Part shown: piece by piece, positions 28,595 through 41,273 of the stretch
Layout: each line of letters begins with the position of its first letter
Numbering within the stretch: position 1 is the first letter of the stretch
NCBI RefSeq assembly: GCF_000519005.1
Contig: NZ_JAER01000031.1
Span: forward strand, 1-54,396
Source of the DNA: Nocardioides sp. J54
GTDB lineage: Bacteria > Actinomycetota > Actinomycetes > Propionibacteriales > Nocardioidaceae
DNA length: 54,396 nt
Direction: 5' to 3'
Notes under the pieces: generated by a model
The model's input: the letters and a program-made list of their open reading frames with translations, nothing else
Told to the model about the DNA's origin: nothing
Database searches by the model: none
Translations under genes and position numbers: made by a program

Positions 28595-30007
28595 ATGCTC
28601 GGTCGCAGGAAGAAGTCAACCGCGCCGGTCTCCACCCGGCCGGAGGACGAGCGGCACCCGCCGGGCCAGCTCCTCGCCTACGGCACGCAGCACATCCTGA
28701 CGATGTACGGCGGCGTGATCGCGCCGCCGCTCATCGTCGGGGGTGCCGCGGGCCTCTCGGCGACGGACCTGGCGCTGCTGGTCACCGCCGGCCTCTTCGT
28801 CTCGGGCCTCGCGACGCTGTTGCAGACTCTCGGGCTCGGCCCGTTCGGCAGCCGGCTGCCGATCGTGCAGGGCATCTCCTTCGCCAGCGTGTCGACGATG
28901 GTCACCATCGCCAGCGAGGACGGGCTCCGCCCGGTCTTCGGGGCGATCATCGTCGCCGGCCTCATCGGCCTCGTGCTGTCGTCGTTCTTCGCCCAGCTGG
29001 TGCGGCTGTTCCCAGCCGTGGTCACCGGCACCATCATCACGGTCATCGGCCTGTCGCTGATGCCGGTGTCGTTCCGTTGGGCGATGGGCAACAACGAGTC
29101 CGCACCGGACTTCGGGTCGATGACCAACATCGGCTACGCCGGGCTCACGCTGCTGATCATCCTGGTCATCAGCCGCGTCTTCCAGGGCGCGATCTCCCGG
29201 CTGTCGATCCTCATCGGCCTCGTCGTCGGCACCGTCATCGCGACGATCGCCGGCAAGGCGGACTTCTCGGCCGTCGGTGACGCCGACGTGGTCGCGCTGC
29301 CGCCGGTCATGCACTTCGGCAGCCCGACCTTCGAGATCGGCGCGATCGTGTCGATGACGATCGTGGTGCTGGTGATCATGACGGAGACGACGGCCGACAT
29401 CCTCGCCATCGGCGAGATCGTCGAGACCGACGTCGACACCAGGCGGGTCGCCGCCGGCCTGCGCGCCGACATGGCCGCCACCACGGTCGCTCCGGTGTTC
29501 GGCACCTTCCCGTGCAGCGCGTTCGCCCAGAACGTCGGCCTGGTCGCCCTCACCGGCGTCCGGAGCCGGTACGTCGTCGCCACCGGCGGCCTCGTCCTCC
29601 TGCTGCTCGGCCTGCTCCCGGTCATCGGTGCGGTGGTCGCCGCGATCCCGTACCCCGTCCTCGGCGGTGCCGGCATCGTGCTCTTCGGTTCCGTGGCCGC
29701 GAGCGGCATCCGCACGCTGTCGCGGGTGGACTACCAGGACAACCTCAACATGGTGATCGTCTCCGTCGCGGTCGCCGTCGGCATCATCCCGATCGCCGCC
29801 CCCACCTTCTGGGACGAGTTCCCCGAGTGGCTCGGCGTGGTCATGCACTCCGGCATCAGCGCGACCGCCCTGGTCGCCGTCGTGCTCAACGTCTTGTTCA
29901 ACGAGGTCACGCTCGGGAACAAGTCCGGCGCCTCGGTGTTCGCCGCGTCGGAGGACCGGCGCGACAGCCTCGGCGAGCGCCTCGACGACGACATCGCCAG
30001 GGCCTAG
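28595..30007 (+). CDS. NCS2-family xanthine/urate permease
   Basis: A 470-residue transporter with about 12-14 hydrophobic segments. The NCS2 family marks are the early LLAYGTQHILTMYGG and the later QNVGLVALTGVRSRYV. It lies 10 bp after uricase and before an IclR regulator, so urate is the likely substrate, with xanthine possible. The ATG at 28595 follows GAGGGGG; an earlier in-frame ATG at 28544 is inside uricase and is less likely. Confidence 0.9.
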   Translation: MLGRRKKSTAPVSTRPEDERHPPGQLLAYGTQHILTMYGGVIAPPLIVGGAAGLSATDLALLVTAGLFVSGLATLLQTLGLGPFGSRLPIVQGISFASVSTMVTIASEDGLRPVFGAIIVAGLIGLVLSSFFAQLVRLFPAVVTGTIITVIGLSLMPVSFRWAMGNNESAPDFGSMTNIGYAGLTLLIILVISRVFQGAISRLSILIGLVVGTVIATIAGKADFSAVGDADVVALPPVMHFGSPTFEIGAIVSMTIVVLVIMTETTADILAIGEIVETDVDTRRVAAGLRADMAATTVAPVFGTFPCSAFAQNVGLVALTGVRSRYVVATGGLVLLLLGLLPVIGAVVAAIPYPVLGGAGIVLFGSVAASGIRTLSRVDYQDNLNMVIVSVAVAVGIIPIAAPTFWDEFPEWLGVVMHSGISATALVAVVLNVLFNEVTLGNKSGASVFAASEDRRDSLGERLDDDIARA

Positions 30008-30025
30008 GTCGGCCGAAGGGTTCTC

Positions 30026-30751
30026 ATGGACACCGCACAGCGCCCGCTCCAGTCACTGGGGCGGGCGCTCGGCCTTCTCGAGCAGGTCGCCGACGCCGGC
30101 GAGCCGATCGGCCTCAGCGATCTCGCCGCCGCCTGCGGCGTACCGGTCTCGACCGCGCACCGGATGGTGCGCTCCCTGGTGGCCTCCGGCTACCTGCACC
30201 AGGACCCCGACCGCCGCTACCGCCTCGGCCCGCGCCTCGTCGCGCTCGGCGGCATTGCGCTCCACCCGGTCGGCCCCGCGCTCACGCCCTGGCTGCAGCG
30301 GCTCGAACGCTCGACCGGCGAGACCGCCAGCGCCGCCACCCTGTGCGGCGACGTCGTGCTCTACGTCGCGCAGGTGCAGTCCTCCCACCCCATGCGCACC
30401 TCGACCGTCCCGCACCACCGCACGATGGCGCACTGCTCGGCGGTCGGGAAGGCGATGCTGGCGCAGCTGGCCGACGACGCCGTGGCCGAGCTGGTCCGTC
30501 GTACCGGCCTGCCGCGGCGCACCCACCGCACCCTCGGCACCGTCGAGGACCTGCTCGCCGACCTCGCGACGGTGCGCCGGCTCGGCTACGCCGTCGACGA
30601 CGAGGAGGACGAGTACGCCGCCCGCTGTGTCGCCGTCCCCGTCCTCTCCTCACCCTTCCCCCTCGCCGTCTCCGTCTCCGGCCCGACCACCAGGGTCGGC
30701 CGGGAGCGGGTGCCGCAGGTCGCCGAGGAGCTCAAGCGCGTCGTGCGCTGA
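30026..30751 (+). CDS. IclR family transcriptional regulator, second copy
   Basis: A 241-residue IclR protein with an N-terminal HTH (SLGRALGLLEQVADAGEPIG, then PVSTAHRMVRSLVASGYL) and an effector domain with AHCSAVGKAML and a C-terminal PLAVSVSGPTTR. It starts 18 bp after the urate permease, so it is probably cotranscribed with the urate genes and regulates them. It is clearly related to, but distinct from, the IclR protein at 20846-21613. Which of the two binds the phased 15-bp operators cannot be decided here. Confidence 0.88.
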   Translation: MDTAQRPLQSLGRALGLLEQVADAGEPIGLSDLAAACGVPVSTAHRMVRSLVASGYLHQDPDRRYRLGPRLVALGGIALHPVGPALTPWLQRLERSTGETASAATLCGDVVLYVAQVQSSHPMRTSTVPHHRTMAHCSAVGKAMLAQLADDAVAELVRRTGLPRRTHRTLGTVEDLLADLATVRRLGYAVDDEEDEYAARCVAVPVLSSPFPLAVSVSGPTTRVGRERVPQVAEELKRVVR

Positions 30752-30850
30752 TGGCATGTAGACCGCGCGCCTCGATGCTCGGGGCTGGTCTCCGATCTCC
30801 GACGCAGAGGAGGTCGGACCTCGGGGGAGTTCTCGGCGGCCGCGCACCGT

Positions 30851-30943
30851 AGCCGTCCGTCCCCCGCCGTCAAGGAGCTCGCTTCGCTCGCCCGCTGCGC
30901 GGCGCCTGCGGCGTCCTTGACTGCGGGGCCCTGACGGACGGCT
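30851..30943. repeat. Long interrupted inverted repeat
   Basis: AGCCGTCCGTC and, further in, GTCAAGGA (30851-30876) pair with TCCTTGAC and GACGGACGGCT (30914-30943). The 37-base loop is itself rich in short GC palindromes. It starts 100 bp after the IclR stop. Confidence 0.6.
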
Positions 30944-30977
30944 GGCGGCGCGCTTGCCGGCACGGACTGCGTCCGCG

Positions 30978-31230
30978 CCGCGCTGCGCGGCCGCCGATTG
31001 GTCACGAACTGCAGGGAATCCGCCTCGGATCGTGCAGTTCCTGCCCAAGCGGCGCTCGTCTCCGTGTGATCACGGTGGGTGGTGCCCCCACGACGCCCGC
31101 GCACAGGTCTCGGTGGTTTCGAGGCTCCTCGCTGGCGCTCGTCGCACCTCAACCACCGGGACTTGACCCCGCGCTGCGCGGCCGCCGATTGGTCACGAAC
31201 TGCAGGGAATCCGCCTCGGATCGTGCAGTT
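30978..31230. repeat. Pair of identical 62-bp direct repeats with internal hairpin
   Basis: 30978-31039 and 31169-31230 are identical, offset by 191 bp, and similarity continues weakly for about 30 bp more. Each contains a hairpin: AACTGCA...TGCAGTT enclosing ATCCG-CCT-CGGAT. The GGTCACGAACTGCAGGGAATC part resembles the GGTCAACAAGTCAGGGAATC of the repeat at 26628-26647, suggesting one family. Confidence 0.75.
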
Positions 31231-31354
31231 TCCGCCCGATCGGCGCACATCTCCCTGTGACTTCGGCGGGAGGTGCCACCGTCACGCCGCCTGCGCCAAG
31301 CCCCGGTGGTTGAGGTGCGAGGCGCCCCGGCGCCGAGCCTCGAAACCTCCGGGC
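31110..31354. repeat. Inverted pair of GGTTTCGAGGCTC-type elements
   Basis: The copy at about 31110-31160 contains the 46-bp sequence shared with the repeat near 4550-4604 (on the other strand) and the one at 54192-54237. A second, diverged copy at 31301-31354 is in opposite orientation (GGTGGTTGAGGTGCGAGGCG ... CCTCGAAACC). The pair encloses the second 62-bp repeat. Confidence 0.75.
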
Positions 31355-31395
31355 CTGGCGGGCGGGCTGTGCCGGGCACACCCGGGTGCAGGGCG

Positions 31396-32721
31396 TCAGC
31401 CCACCAGCAGTGGGGAGCCTGCCTCCGCGACGGCGTCGTCGGGGCGGGTGACGGGGACGCCGTCGATCCACACGCCGCGGACGTCGGCGGGGGTGCCGAG
31501 GGCGAAGACGCGGGCCAGGGCGTCGCCGGGGCTGGCGGCGTGGGTGAGGCCGACGTCGAGCGGGGTGCCGGGGGCGGGACGGATCCACTGGGCGTCGAAG
31601 CGGCGGCCGACGGAGAAGTCGCCGACCTGGTCGCCGAGGCCGAGGGCGTCGGCGCCGGCCGCGGTGGCCAGGTGGAGCAGGTGCGGCGGGCTGAGCGGGA
31701 CACCCGCGTCGCCGAGCAGCTGCTGCGCGAAGTAGGCCTGCAGGCCCTCCTTCAGCAGCGAGAAGCCGGTGCCGGCGCCGACGTCGGAGCCGAGCGCGAC
31801 GCGCACACCGTTGGCGCGGTGGCGGGCGAGCGGGAAGAGACCGCTGCCGAGGGCTGCGTTGCTGGTCGGGCAGTGCGCGACGGCGGCGCCGCGGACGCCG
31901 AGGAGGGCGAGCTCCTGGTCGGTCGGGTGCACGTCGTGGGCGAGCACGGTGGCGGCGCCGACCAGCCCGTGCCGGTCGTACGACGTCACGTAGTCGCACC
32001 CGTGCAGCTCGCGCACGCCCTCGACCTCGCGGGGGTTCTCGTTGACGTGCGAGGTGAGCATCGCGCCGGGCACCGCGGCCAGCACCTCGGCGCAGGCGGC
32101 GAGCATGTCGTCGGTGCAGGACAGCGAGAAGCGCGGGGTCACGGCGTAGCGGCTGCGGCCGGCCCCGTGCCAGCGGGAGGCGAGCGCGACGGACTCGGCG
32201 ACCGCGCGGTCGGGGTCGGTCAGCAGGTCGGCGCGCAGCAGGCGGTCGCTGAGGACCAGGCCGCTGGTGACGCGCAGGCCGACGCGGTCGGCCTCGGCGA
32301 ACAGCGCGTCGACGGCGCCGGCGAAGTGGCTGCCGAAGACCAGCGCGGTCGTCGTACCGGCGCCGACGAGGCCGCGGACGAAGTCCGTGGCGACGCCCTC
32401 GGCGTAGGTGGTGTCGGCGAGCCGGGCCTCCTCGGGGAGCGCGCACTGCTCGAGCCAGTCGAGCAGCGGCATGCCGAGGCCGCCGATCGCGCGCACCTGC
32501 GGGAAGTGCACGTGCGTGTCGACGAAGCCGGGCAGGACGACGCCGCCGGTCAGGTCGACCACATCGTCGTCGGGGTGGACCGCCCGCAGCTCGGCGTACG
32601 TGCCGCGGGCGGCGACCACCCCGTCGTGGACGACGACGGCGCCGTCCTCCTCGGCTCGCAGGGCGCCTCCGGTGAACGGGTCGGCGGGCGTGTCGAGGAA
32701 GCTTCCCCGGAAGATCGTCAC
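31396..32721 (-). CDS. guaD: Guanine deaminase
   Basis: A 441-residue amidohydrolase that deaminates guanine to xanthine. The zinc-binding HxH is His70/His72 in GFVDTHVHFPQ, with further ligands in SHVNENPREVEG and the Asp in LGSDVGAGTGFSLL; PQVRAIGGLGMPLLDWLE is typical of guanine deaminases. 8-oxoguanine deaminase activity cannot be excluded. It is the last gene of the xdh operon and starts at a GTG overlapping the xdhC stop (32718-32721), so guanine is fed directly to xanthine dehydrogenase. Confidence 0.9.
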   Translation of the reverse strand: MTIFRGSFLDTPADPFTGGALRAEEDGAVVVHDGVVAARGTYAELRAVHPDDDVVDLTGGVVLPGFVDTHVHFPQVRAIGGLGMPLLDWLEQCALPEEARLADTTYAEGVATDFVRGLVGAGTTTALVFGSHFAGAVDALFAEADRVGLRVTSGLVLSDRLLRADLLTDPDRAVAESVALASRWHGAGRSRYAVTPRFSLSCTDDMLAACAEVLAAVPGAMLTSHVNENPREVEGVRELHGCDYVTSYDRHGLVGAATVLAHDVHPTDQELALLGVRGAAVAHCPTSNAALGSGLFPLARHRANGVRVALGSDVGAGTGFSLLKEGLQAYFAQQLLGDAGVPLSPPHLLHLATAAGADALGLGDQVGDFSVGRRFDAQWIRPAPGTPLDVGLTHAASPGDALARVFALGTPADVRGVWIDGVPVTRPDDAVAEAGSPLLVG

Positions 32722-33554
32722 TGGGTCACCTCGGGTCGGGTGTCGGTGGGGGCGTGCTCCCGCGAGAACACCTGCAGCAGCCAGGCCGCGACGCTGACGG
32801 CGATGGTGGCCGGCTCCTTGCCGGGCAGGTCGGGGAGCCCGATGGGCGTGGTGATGCGGGCGATCGCCTCGGGGGAGTGGCCCTCGTCGGCCAGCTTCTT
32901 CCGGAAGCGGGTCCACTTCGCGCTCGAGCCGATCAGCCCGATCGTGGCGAGGTGGGAGGAGCGGATCGCCGCGTCGCACAGCGCGGCGTCCTCGGCGTGG
33001 TCGTGGGTCATCACCAGCACGTGCGTGCCGGTGGGCAGCTCGCCGACGACGAGCTCGGGCAGCACCGGCACCCGGTGCACGTGCACGTTGGCGACGGCGT
33101 CGTCCAGCGCCCGCAGCTGGGCGGGCTCGAGCTGCTCGGAGCGCGAGTCGACCAGGTGCAGCTCGATGTCGTGGCGGGCCAGGACCCGCGCGAGCTCGAG
33201 GCCGACGTGACCCATCCCGAAGATCGCGACGGACGGCACGACGGGCAGCGGCTCGAGCAGCATCTCGACCTCGCCGCCGCAGCACTGCACGCCGTGCTGG
33301 TACGGCGCCTTGTCGGACAGCGAGCACTCCACGGTCTGCGGCGTGGTGCTGCCCTCGGCCAGCATGGCGCGGGCGCGCTCGATGGCGACGGCCTCGAGGT
33401 TGCCGCCGCCGACGCTGTCCCACGATGCGTCGGCGGCGACGACCATCTTGGTGCCGGCCTCGCGCGGCGAGTGGCCGCGCACGGACGTCAGGGTCACCAG
33501 GACGCCGGGGACGCGCTGCTCCCGGAGCCGCTGGACCGCCTTCAGCCACTGCAC
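32718..33554 (-). CDS. xdhC: Xanthine dehydrogenase accessory protein XdhC
   Basis: A 278-residue XdhC/CoxI family protein. The N-terminal part has GHSPREAGTKMVV and the Cys pair in GVQCCGGEVEM; the C-terminal part is a Rossmann fold (VAIFGMGHVG) ending in RITTPIGLPDLPGKEPATIAVSVAA. XdhC binds and delivers sulfurated molybdenum cofactor to XdhB. The GTG start at 33554 lies 4 bp after the xdhB stop. Confidence 0.93.
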   Translation of the reverse strand: MQWLKAVQRLREQRVPGVLVTLTSVRGHSPREAGTKMVVAADASWDSVGGGNLEAVAIERARAMLAEGSTTPQTVECSLSDKAPYQHGVQCCGGEVEMLLEPLPVVPSVAIFGMGHVGLELARVLARHDIELHLVDSRSEQLEPAQLRALDDAVANVHVHRVPVLPELVVGELPTGTHVLVMTHDHAEDAALCDAAIRSSHLATIGLIGSSAKWTRFRKKLADEGHSPEAIARITTPIGLPDLPGKEPATIAVSVAAWLLQVFSREHAPTDTRPEVTQ

Positions 33555-33558
33555 GACG

Positions 33559-37462
<3,904 letters not shown>

Positions 37463-37466
<4 letters not shown>

Positions 37467-39412
37467 CGCTGGCTGCTCCAGGGGGTGCGGGTGCGTGCGC
37501 TGTGGATGGGGTTGGCCTCGCGGAGGAAGTCGTCGAAGCGGTGACCGGCGATCTTGGCGATCTCGATCAGGGCGGCGGCGTGCTCCTGCCGCTCACAGTT
37601 TCCCAGCCGGGAGGCGCCCTCGGCGAGGATCCGGTCGAGCGAGGGGGTGTCGCGCACCGAGATCACCAGCGGGAAGCCGAAGCGCTCGCGGTAGGCGTCG
37701 GTGAGCGCGGTCAGCGCCTCCTGGTCCGGCTCGGCCAGGTGGGTCAGGCCGCGGGAGGACTGGTCGCGCAGCGACTCCTCGCCGGTGATGCCGTCGGCCA
37801 CGAGGCGGGAGCCCAGGTCGGGGTAGGACTCGATCAGCTGGCGCTGCTCCTCGGCGGAGCCGCCGAACAGGGCGTCCTGGAAGGCGCGGCGCAGGGCGTG
37901 GGTGTCGGCGAAGGGGCGCTGCTGCCAGGCCCGCTCGACCATCCACCGCGGGCCCTGGAAGAGGCCGGCGAAGGTGTCGACGAACTCGGTGCGGCTCATC
38001 TGGTTCACCTGGTCGAGGCGCACCGAGTCGCCCGGCATCCCGGCGACGGCCGGGCCGAAGTCCTTGCCGACGTGGTGGAAGAGGATGTTGAGCAGGATCG
38101 CGGTCAGGCTGCCCAGGGTGATGCCGCTGCCGAAGATGATCTCGGCCCAGTCCGGGACGGCCTGCGCGACCTGGGGCTGCGCGGTGACGTACATGGCGAG
38201 CCCGACGCTGGTGGCGACGATGACGACGTTGCGGTGGTCGTGGAAGTCGACCTTGGTCAGCGTCTGGAAGCCGACGACGGCGACGGTGGCGAACATGGCG
38301 AGCGCGGCGCCGCCCAGGACCGGGTGGGGGATGCCGGCGACGATCGCGCCGGCCTTCGGCAGCAGGCCCAGCAGGATCATGATCGCGCCGGCGGAGGCGA
38401 CGACCCAGCGGCTCTTCACCTGGGTCAGCCGCACCAGCCCGACGTTCTCGGCGAAGCAGGTGTAGGGGAACGAGTTCAGCGTGCCGCCGAGGGTGGTGGC
38501 CAGGCCGTCGGCGCGCAGCGCGCGGGCGATGTCCTCGCGGTCGACGCGCTTCTCGACGATCTCACCGGTGGCGAACACGTCGCCGGTGGTCTCGACGGCG
38601 GTGATGAGCATGACGACGATCATCGAGACGATCGCGGCGAAGGAGAACTGCGGCCAGCCGAAGTGGAAGGGCGTGGTGACGCCGACCCAGCCGGCCTCGT
38701 TCACGGAGTCGAAGTGCGCGTCACCGAGCGCCCAGGCGACCAGCGTGCCGACGACCAGGCCGACGAGGACGGCGACCGTGGCCATGAAGCCCTTGAAGAA
38801 CCGCTGGATCGCGACGATCAGCGCCAGCGTGCCCAGTGCGTAGGCCAGGTTGCGGCCGCTGGTCGGGTCCGACGTCGGGCCGGCGCCGCCGGTCGCGTCG
38901 GCCGCGGCGACCGGCAGCAGCGCGAGGCCGATGATCGTGATCACCGAGCCGGTGACCACCGGCGGGAAGAAGCGGATCAGCCGGCTGAAGAAGGGGGCGA
39001 TGAAGAAGGTCGCGAGCCCGGCGACGATGACCGCGCCGTAGATCACCAGCAGGCCGTCGGTGCCGCCGCCGGCGGCCAGGCCGATCGCGATCATCGGCGA
39101 CACGGCGGTGAACGTGACGCCCTGCAGCAGCGGGAGCCGGACGCCGACCTTCCAGAAGCCGACCGACTGGATGATCGAGGCGATGCCGCACGTGAAGAGG
39201 TCGGCGTTGATGAGGTGGATCAGCTGGTCGGTGCTGAGCCCGATCGCGTTCGCCAGCAGGATCGGCACGATCACCGCGCCGGCGTAGAACGCCAGCACGT
39301 GCTGCATGCCGTAGACCGCGAGCTTGCCTGCGGGGAGGACCTCGTCGACGGGGTGGACGCCGGCTGCGCGAGCCCGCTTCTCCGACCGGTTCGACCTCTG
39401 GAGTGCCTTCAT
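37463..39412 (-). CDS. NCS2 purine permease fused to an OHCU-decarboxylase-like domain
   Basis: A 649-residue fusion. Residues 1-about 470 are an NCS2 xanthine/uracil-type permease (LAVYGMQHVLAFYAGAVIVP, ETTGDVFATGEIV, ENVGLVRLTQVKSRWV). Residues about 485-640 resemble UraD (FVDTFAGLFQGPRWMVERAW, DAYRERFGFPLVISVRDTP). At the positions of the catalytic His and Glu this copy has Tyr530 (ESYPDLG) and Asp550 (SLRDQSS), with the same 20-residue spacing, so catalysis is doubtful. ATG 39412 follows AAAGGTGTGAGG; 39469 is the frame limit. It leads the xdhABC-guaD operon with overlapping stops and starts. Confidence 0.9.
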
Positions 39413-39573
39413 CGCCTCACACCTTTCTCGGGGGCGTCGTCGCAGGCCCTCTGCTGTGACCCACGACACACAAGGATCGTCCCGGTGAGGGTTCTCGGGG
39501 CACCCGCCGATCCTCCGAAGATGACCTCATCTGCGCAGGGCGCCTTGTGCGATCCTCCAGCGCGGGGGTGCGG
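39413..39573 (-). promoter_or_regulatory. Upstream region of the xdh operon with a CRP-like site
   Basis: The 161-bp gap between pucR and the permease fusion gene contains TGTGA-CCCACG-ACACA at 39455-39470, one mismatch from TGTGA-N6-TCACA. I see no copy of the 15-bp phased operator here, which sets this operon apart from the other purine units; PucR, encoded just upstream, is the likelier regulator. Confidence 0.4.
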
Positions 39574-41103
39574 TCAGAGCGACTTGAGGGCGAGGAACAC
39601 GTCGACCCGGTCCTCGAGGGTGCCCAGGTCGCGCCCGGTCAGCTCCTCGACCCGCGCGATCCGGTAGCGCACGGTGTTGACGTGCAGGTGGAGCGACTCT
39701 GCCGTGCGCGTCCACGACCCGGAGCAGGCGAGGAACTCCGCGAGCGTCGGCAGCAGGTCGCCGCTGCCGCGCTCGTCGTGCTCGATGACCTGCCCCAGCA
39801 CGCGGTGCGCGTAGGTGCGTCGTACGTCGTCGGGGACCGTCGCGAGCAGCAGCACGTGGGAGGTCACCTCCTCCGACGACACCAGGGCGACCGCGCCGCC
39901 GCCGGAGCGGGCGACCCGGTGCGCGAACCGGGCCTCCTCGAGCGCGCCGGCCAGGGCGTCGATGCTGCTCTCGCCGCTCAACCCGATCGAGAGCGACCCG
40001 CGGGGGAGGCCCGGCGCGAGGCGGGTCAGGGAGCGGCGCAGCTGGTCGGTCAGGCCGGGCCCGGCCGGCAGGAACGCGACGACCCCGCCGTCCGCCGAGG
40101 ACGCCACGACCGACGGTCCGACGGCCTGCGCGACGTCCTCCAGCGCAACCGCGGCCACATCGGGGAGGCCGCCGGTGAGCTCGGCCACCGCGACCACGAG
40201 CGGGCGGTCCGGGTCCAGCCCGGACTGGCGCAGTCTCGCGCCGATCCCCGCGGGCGTCGCGCCGGCCTCGACCTGCCCCAGCGTCTCGGCGGCCAGCGGC
40301 CGCAGCACCCGCAGCCCCTCCTCGCGGCGGGACCGGTCGAGCGCGACGATCGCGCCCAGCTCGTGGATGGCGTCGAGCACGTCCTGGGGCCAGGCACGGT
40401 GGTCGCCCTCGACGACCAGCGCCCACCCGGTCAGCCGGTCGGCGAGGCCCGAGCCGACCGCGAGCAGGGAGTACGACGTGCCGCCGGCCTCGGCGACCGC
40501 GGGCACCACGTCGGCGGTGAGGAAGGCGCGGGTGAGCAGGTCGACGGTGTCCGGGTCGAGCTCGCCCGGTCCGGGCACGACGTGGCGCCCGCTCGCGGTC
40601 AGCACGCGGCAGGCGTGGCCGACCTCGGCGGACACCCGCGCGGCGAGCTCGTCGAGGCTGCGGCCCTCGGCGACGGCGGACAGCAGCTGGCGCTGGCGGA
40701 CCAGACTCGCGGACAACCGCGCGCCGACCCCTGCAGCGCCGGCGGCGGCCACGTGCTCGGTGATGTCGGCGAAGGGCACGTCCACCGGCACCTCGACCAG
40801 GGCGAGCTCGTGGCGCCGGCAGGCCTCGACCAGGTCGTCGGGGACCGAGCCCAGCTGGGCCGCGCCGGCGAGCAGGCTGGCCGCCCCCCGGGACGCGATC
40901 GAGGTCACGAAGGTCTCGCTGTCCTCGGGCGTGCGCCGCCACACCAGGCCGGTGAGGACCAGCTCGCCGCCGGTCAGGAAGCGGCCCGGCTCGAGCAGGT
41001 CGATGGTGATGGTGCGACCGACCGGCCGCTCGAGCGAGCCGGGGGGTGCGTGCAGCAGCCGGAGCCCCAGGCCTGGTGTCGCCAGCAGCTCCGAGAGCAG
41101 CAT
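39574..41103 (-). CDS. pucR: PucR family transcriptional regulator
   Basis: A 509-residue PucR-type regulator. The N-terminal purine-catabolism regulator domain starts MLLSELLATPGLGLRLLHAP, followed by ERPVGRTITIDLLEPGRFLTGGELVLTG. The C-terminal HTH is in TAESLHLHVNTVRYRIARVEELTGRDL. PucR-class proteins control purine and allantoin genes in response to pathway intermediates. The ATG at 41103 is chosen because it gives the family's normal N-terminus; the frame stays open to 41247 but would cover the divergent operator region. It is divergent from the racemase/allantoin operon and upstream of the xdh operon on the same strand. Confidence 0.92.
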   Translation of the reverse strand: MLLSELLATPGLGLRLLHAPPGSLERPVGRTITIDLLEPGRFLTGGELVLTGLVWRRTPEDSETFVTSIASRGAASLLAGAAQLGSVPDDLVEACRRHELALVEVPVDVPFADITEHVAAAGAAGVGARLSASLVRQRQLLSAVAEGRSLDELAARVSAEVGHACRVLTASGRHVVPGPGELDPDTVDLLTRAFLTADVVPAVAEAGGTSYSLLAVGSGLADRLTGWALVVEGDHRAWPQDVLDAIHELGAIVALDRSRREEGLRVLRPLAAETLGQVEAGATPAGIGARLRQSGLDPDRPLVVAVAELTGGLPDVAAVALEDVAQAVGPSVVASSADGGVVAFLPAGPGLTDQLRRSLTRLAPGLPRGSLSIGLSGESSIDALAGALEEARFAHRVARSGGGAVALVSSEEVTSHVLLLATVPDDVRRTYAHRVLGQVIEHDERGSGDLLPTLAEFLACSGSWTRTAESLHLHVNTVRYRIARVEELTGRDLGTLEDRVDVFLALKSL

Positions 41104-41172
41104 CGTCGCCCCCCTTCTTGGAGGAAGGTACAACGCCGACCCCTCCTGGCGGCAGGTCTCTTGACACATCTG

Positions 41173-41225
41173 TGTGACCGTGACCACACTTCTACTGTTC
41201 GGAAACGGACTTCCACGATACGAAA
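41173..41225. promoter_or_regulatory. CRP-like site and phased operator pair between pucR and the allantoin operon
   Basis: TGTGA-CCGTGA-CCACA (41173-41188) is one mismatch from the CRP/GlxR consensus. It is followed directly by TTCTA-CTGTT-CGGAA (41190-41204) and TTCCA-CGATA-CGAAA (41211-41225), two copies of the 15-bp operator exactly 21 bp apart. A TTGACA hexamer lies at 41161-41166. The region separates divergent genes, so it may act on both. Confidence 0.5.
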
Positions 41226-41273
41226 ACGTTCCGAGAAGTCTCCGCAATTCCGCGGGACCGAGAGGGGCACCCG

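Larger units (their letters stand above)
30752..31395. other. Gene-free gap filled with repeats
   Basis: No gene is seen in these 644 bases between the convergent IclR and guanine deaminase genes. They contain a long imperfect hairpin (30851-30943), a 62-bp perfect direct repeat (30978-31039 and 31169-31230), and two copies of the GGTTTCGAGGCTC-type element in opposite orientation (about 31110-31160 and 31301-31354). Convergent genes on both sides make this a likely termination zone. Confidence 0.75.

Noticed and set aside
41104..41247. N-terminal extension of PucR to 41247.
   Set aside because: It crosses the operator-rich divergent promoter; the family's N-terminus begins at the ATG at 41103.
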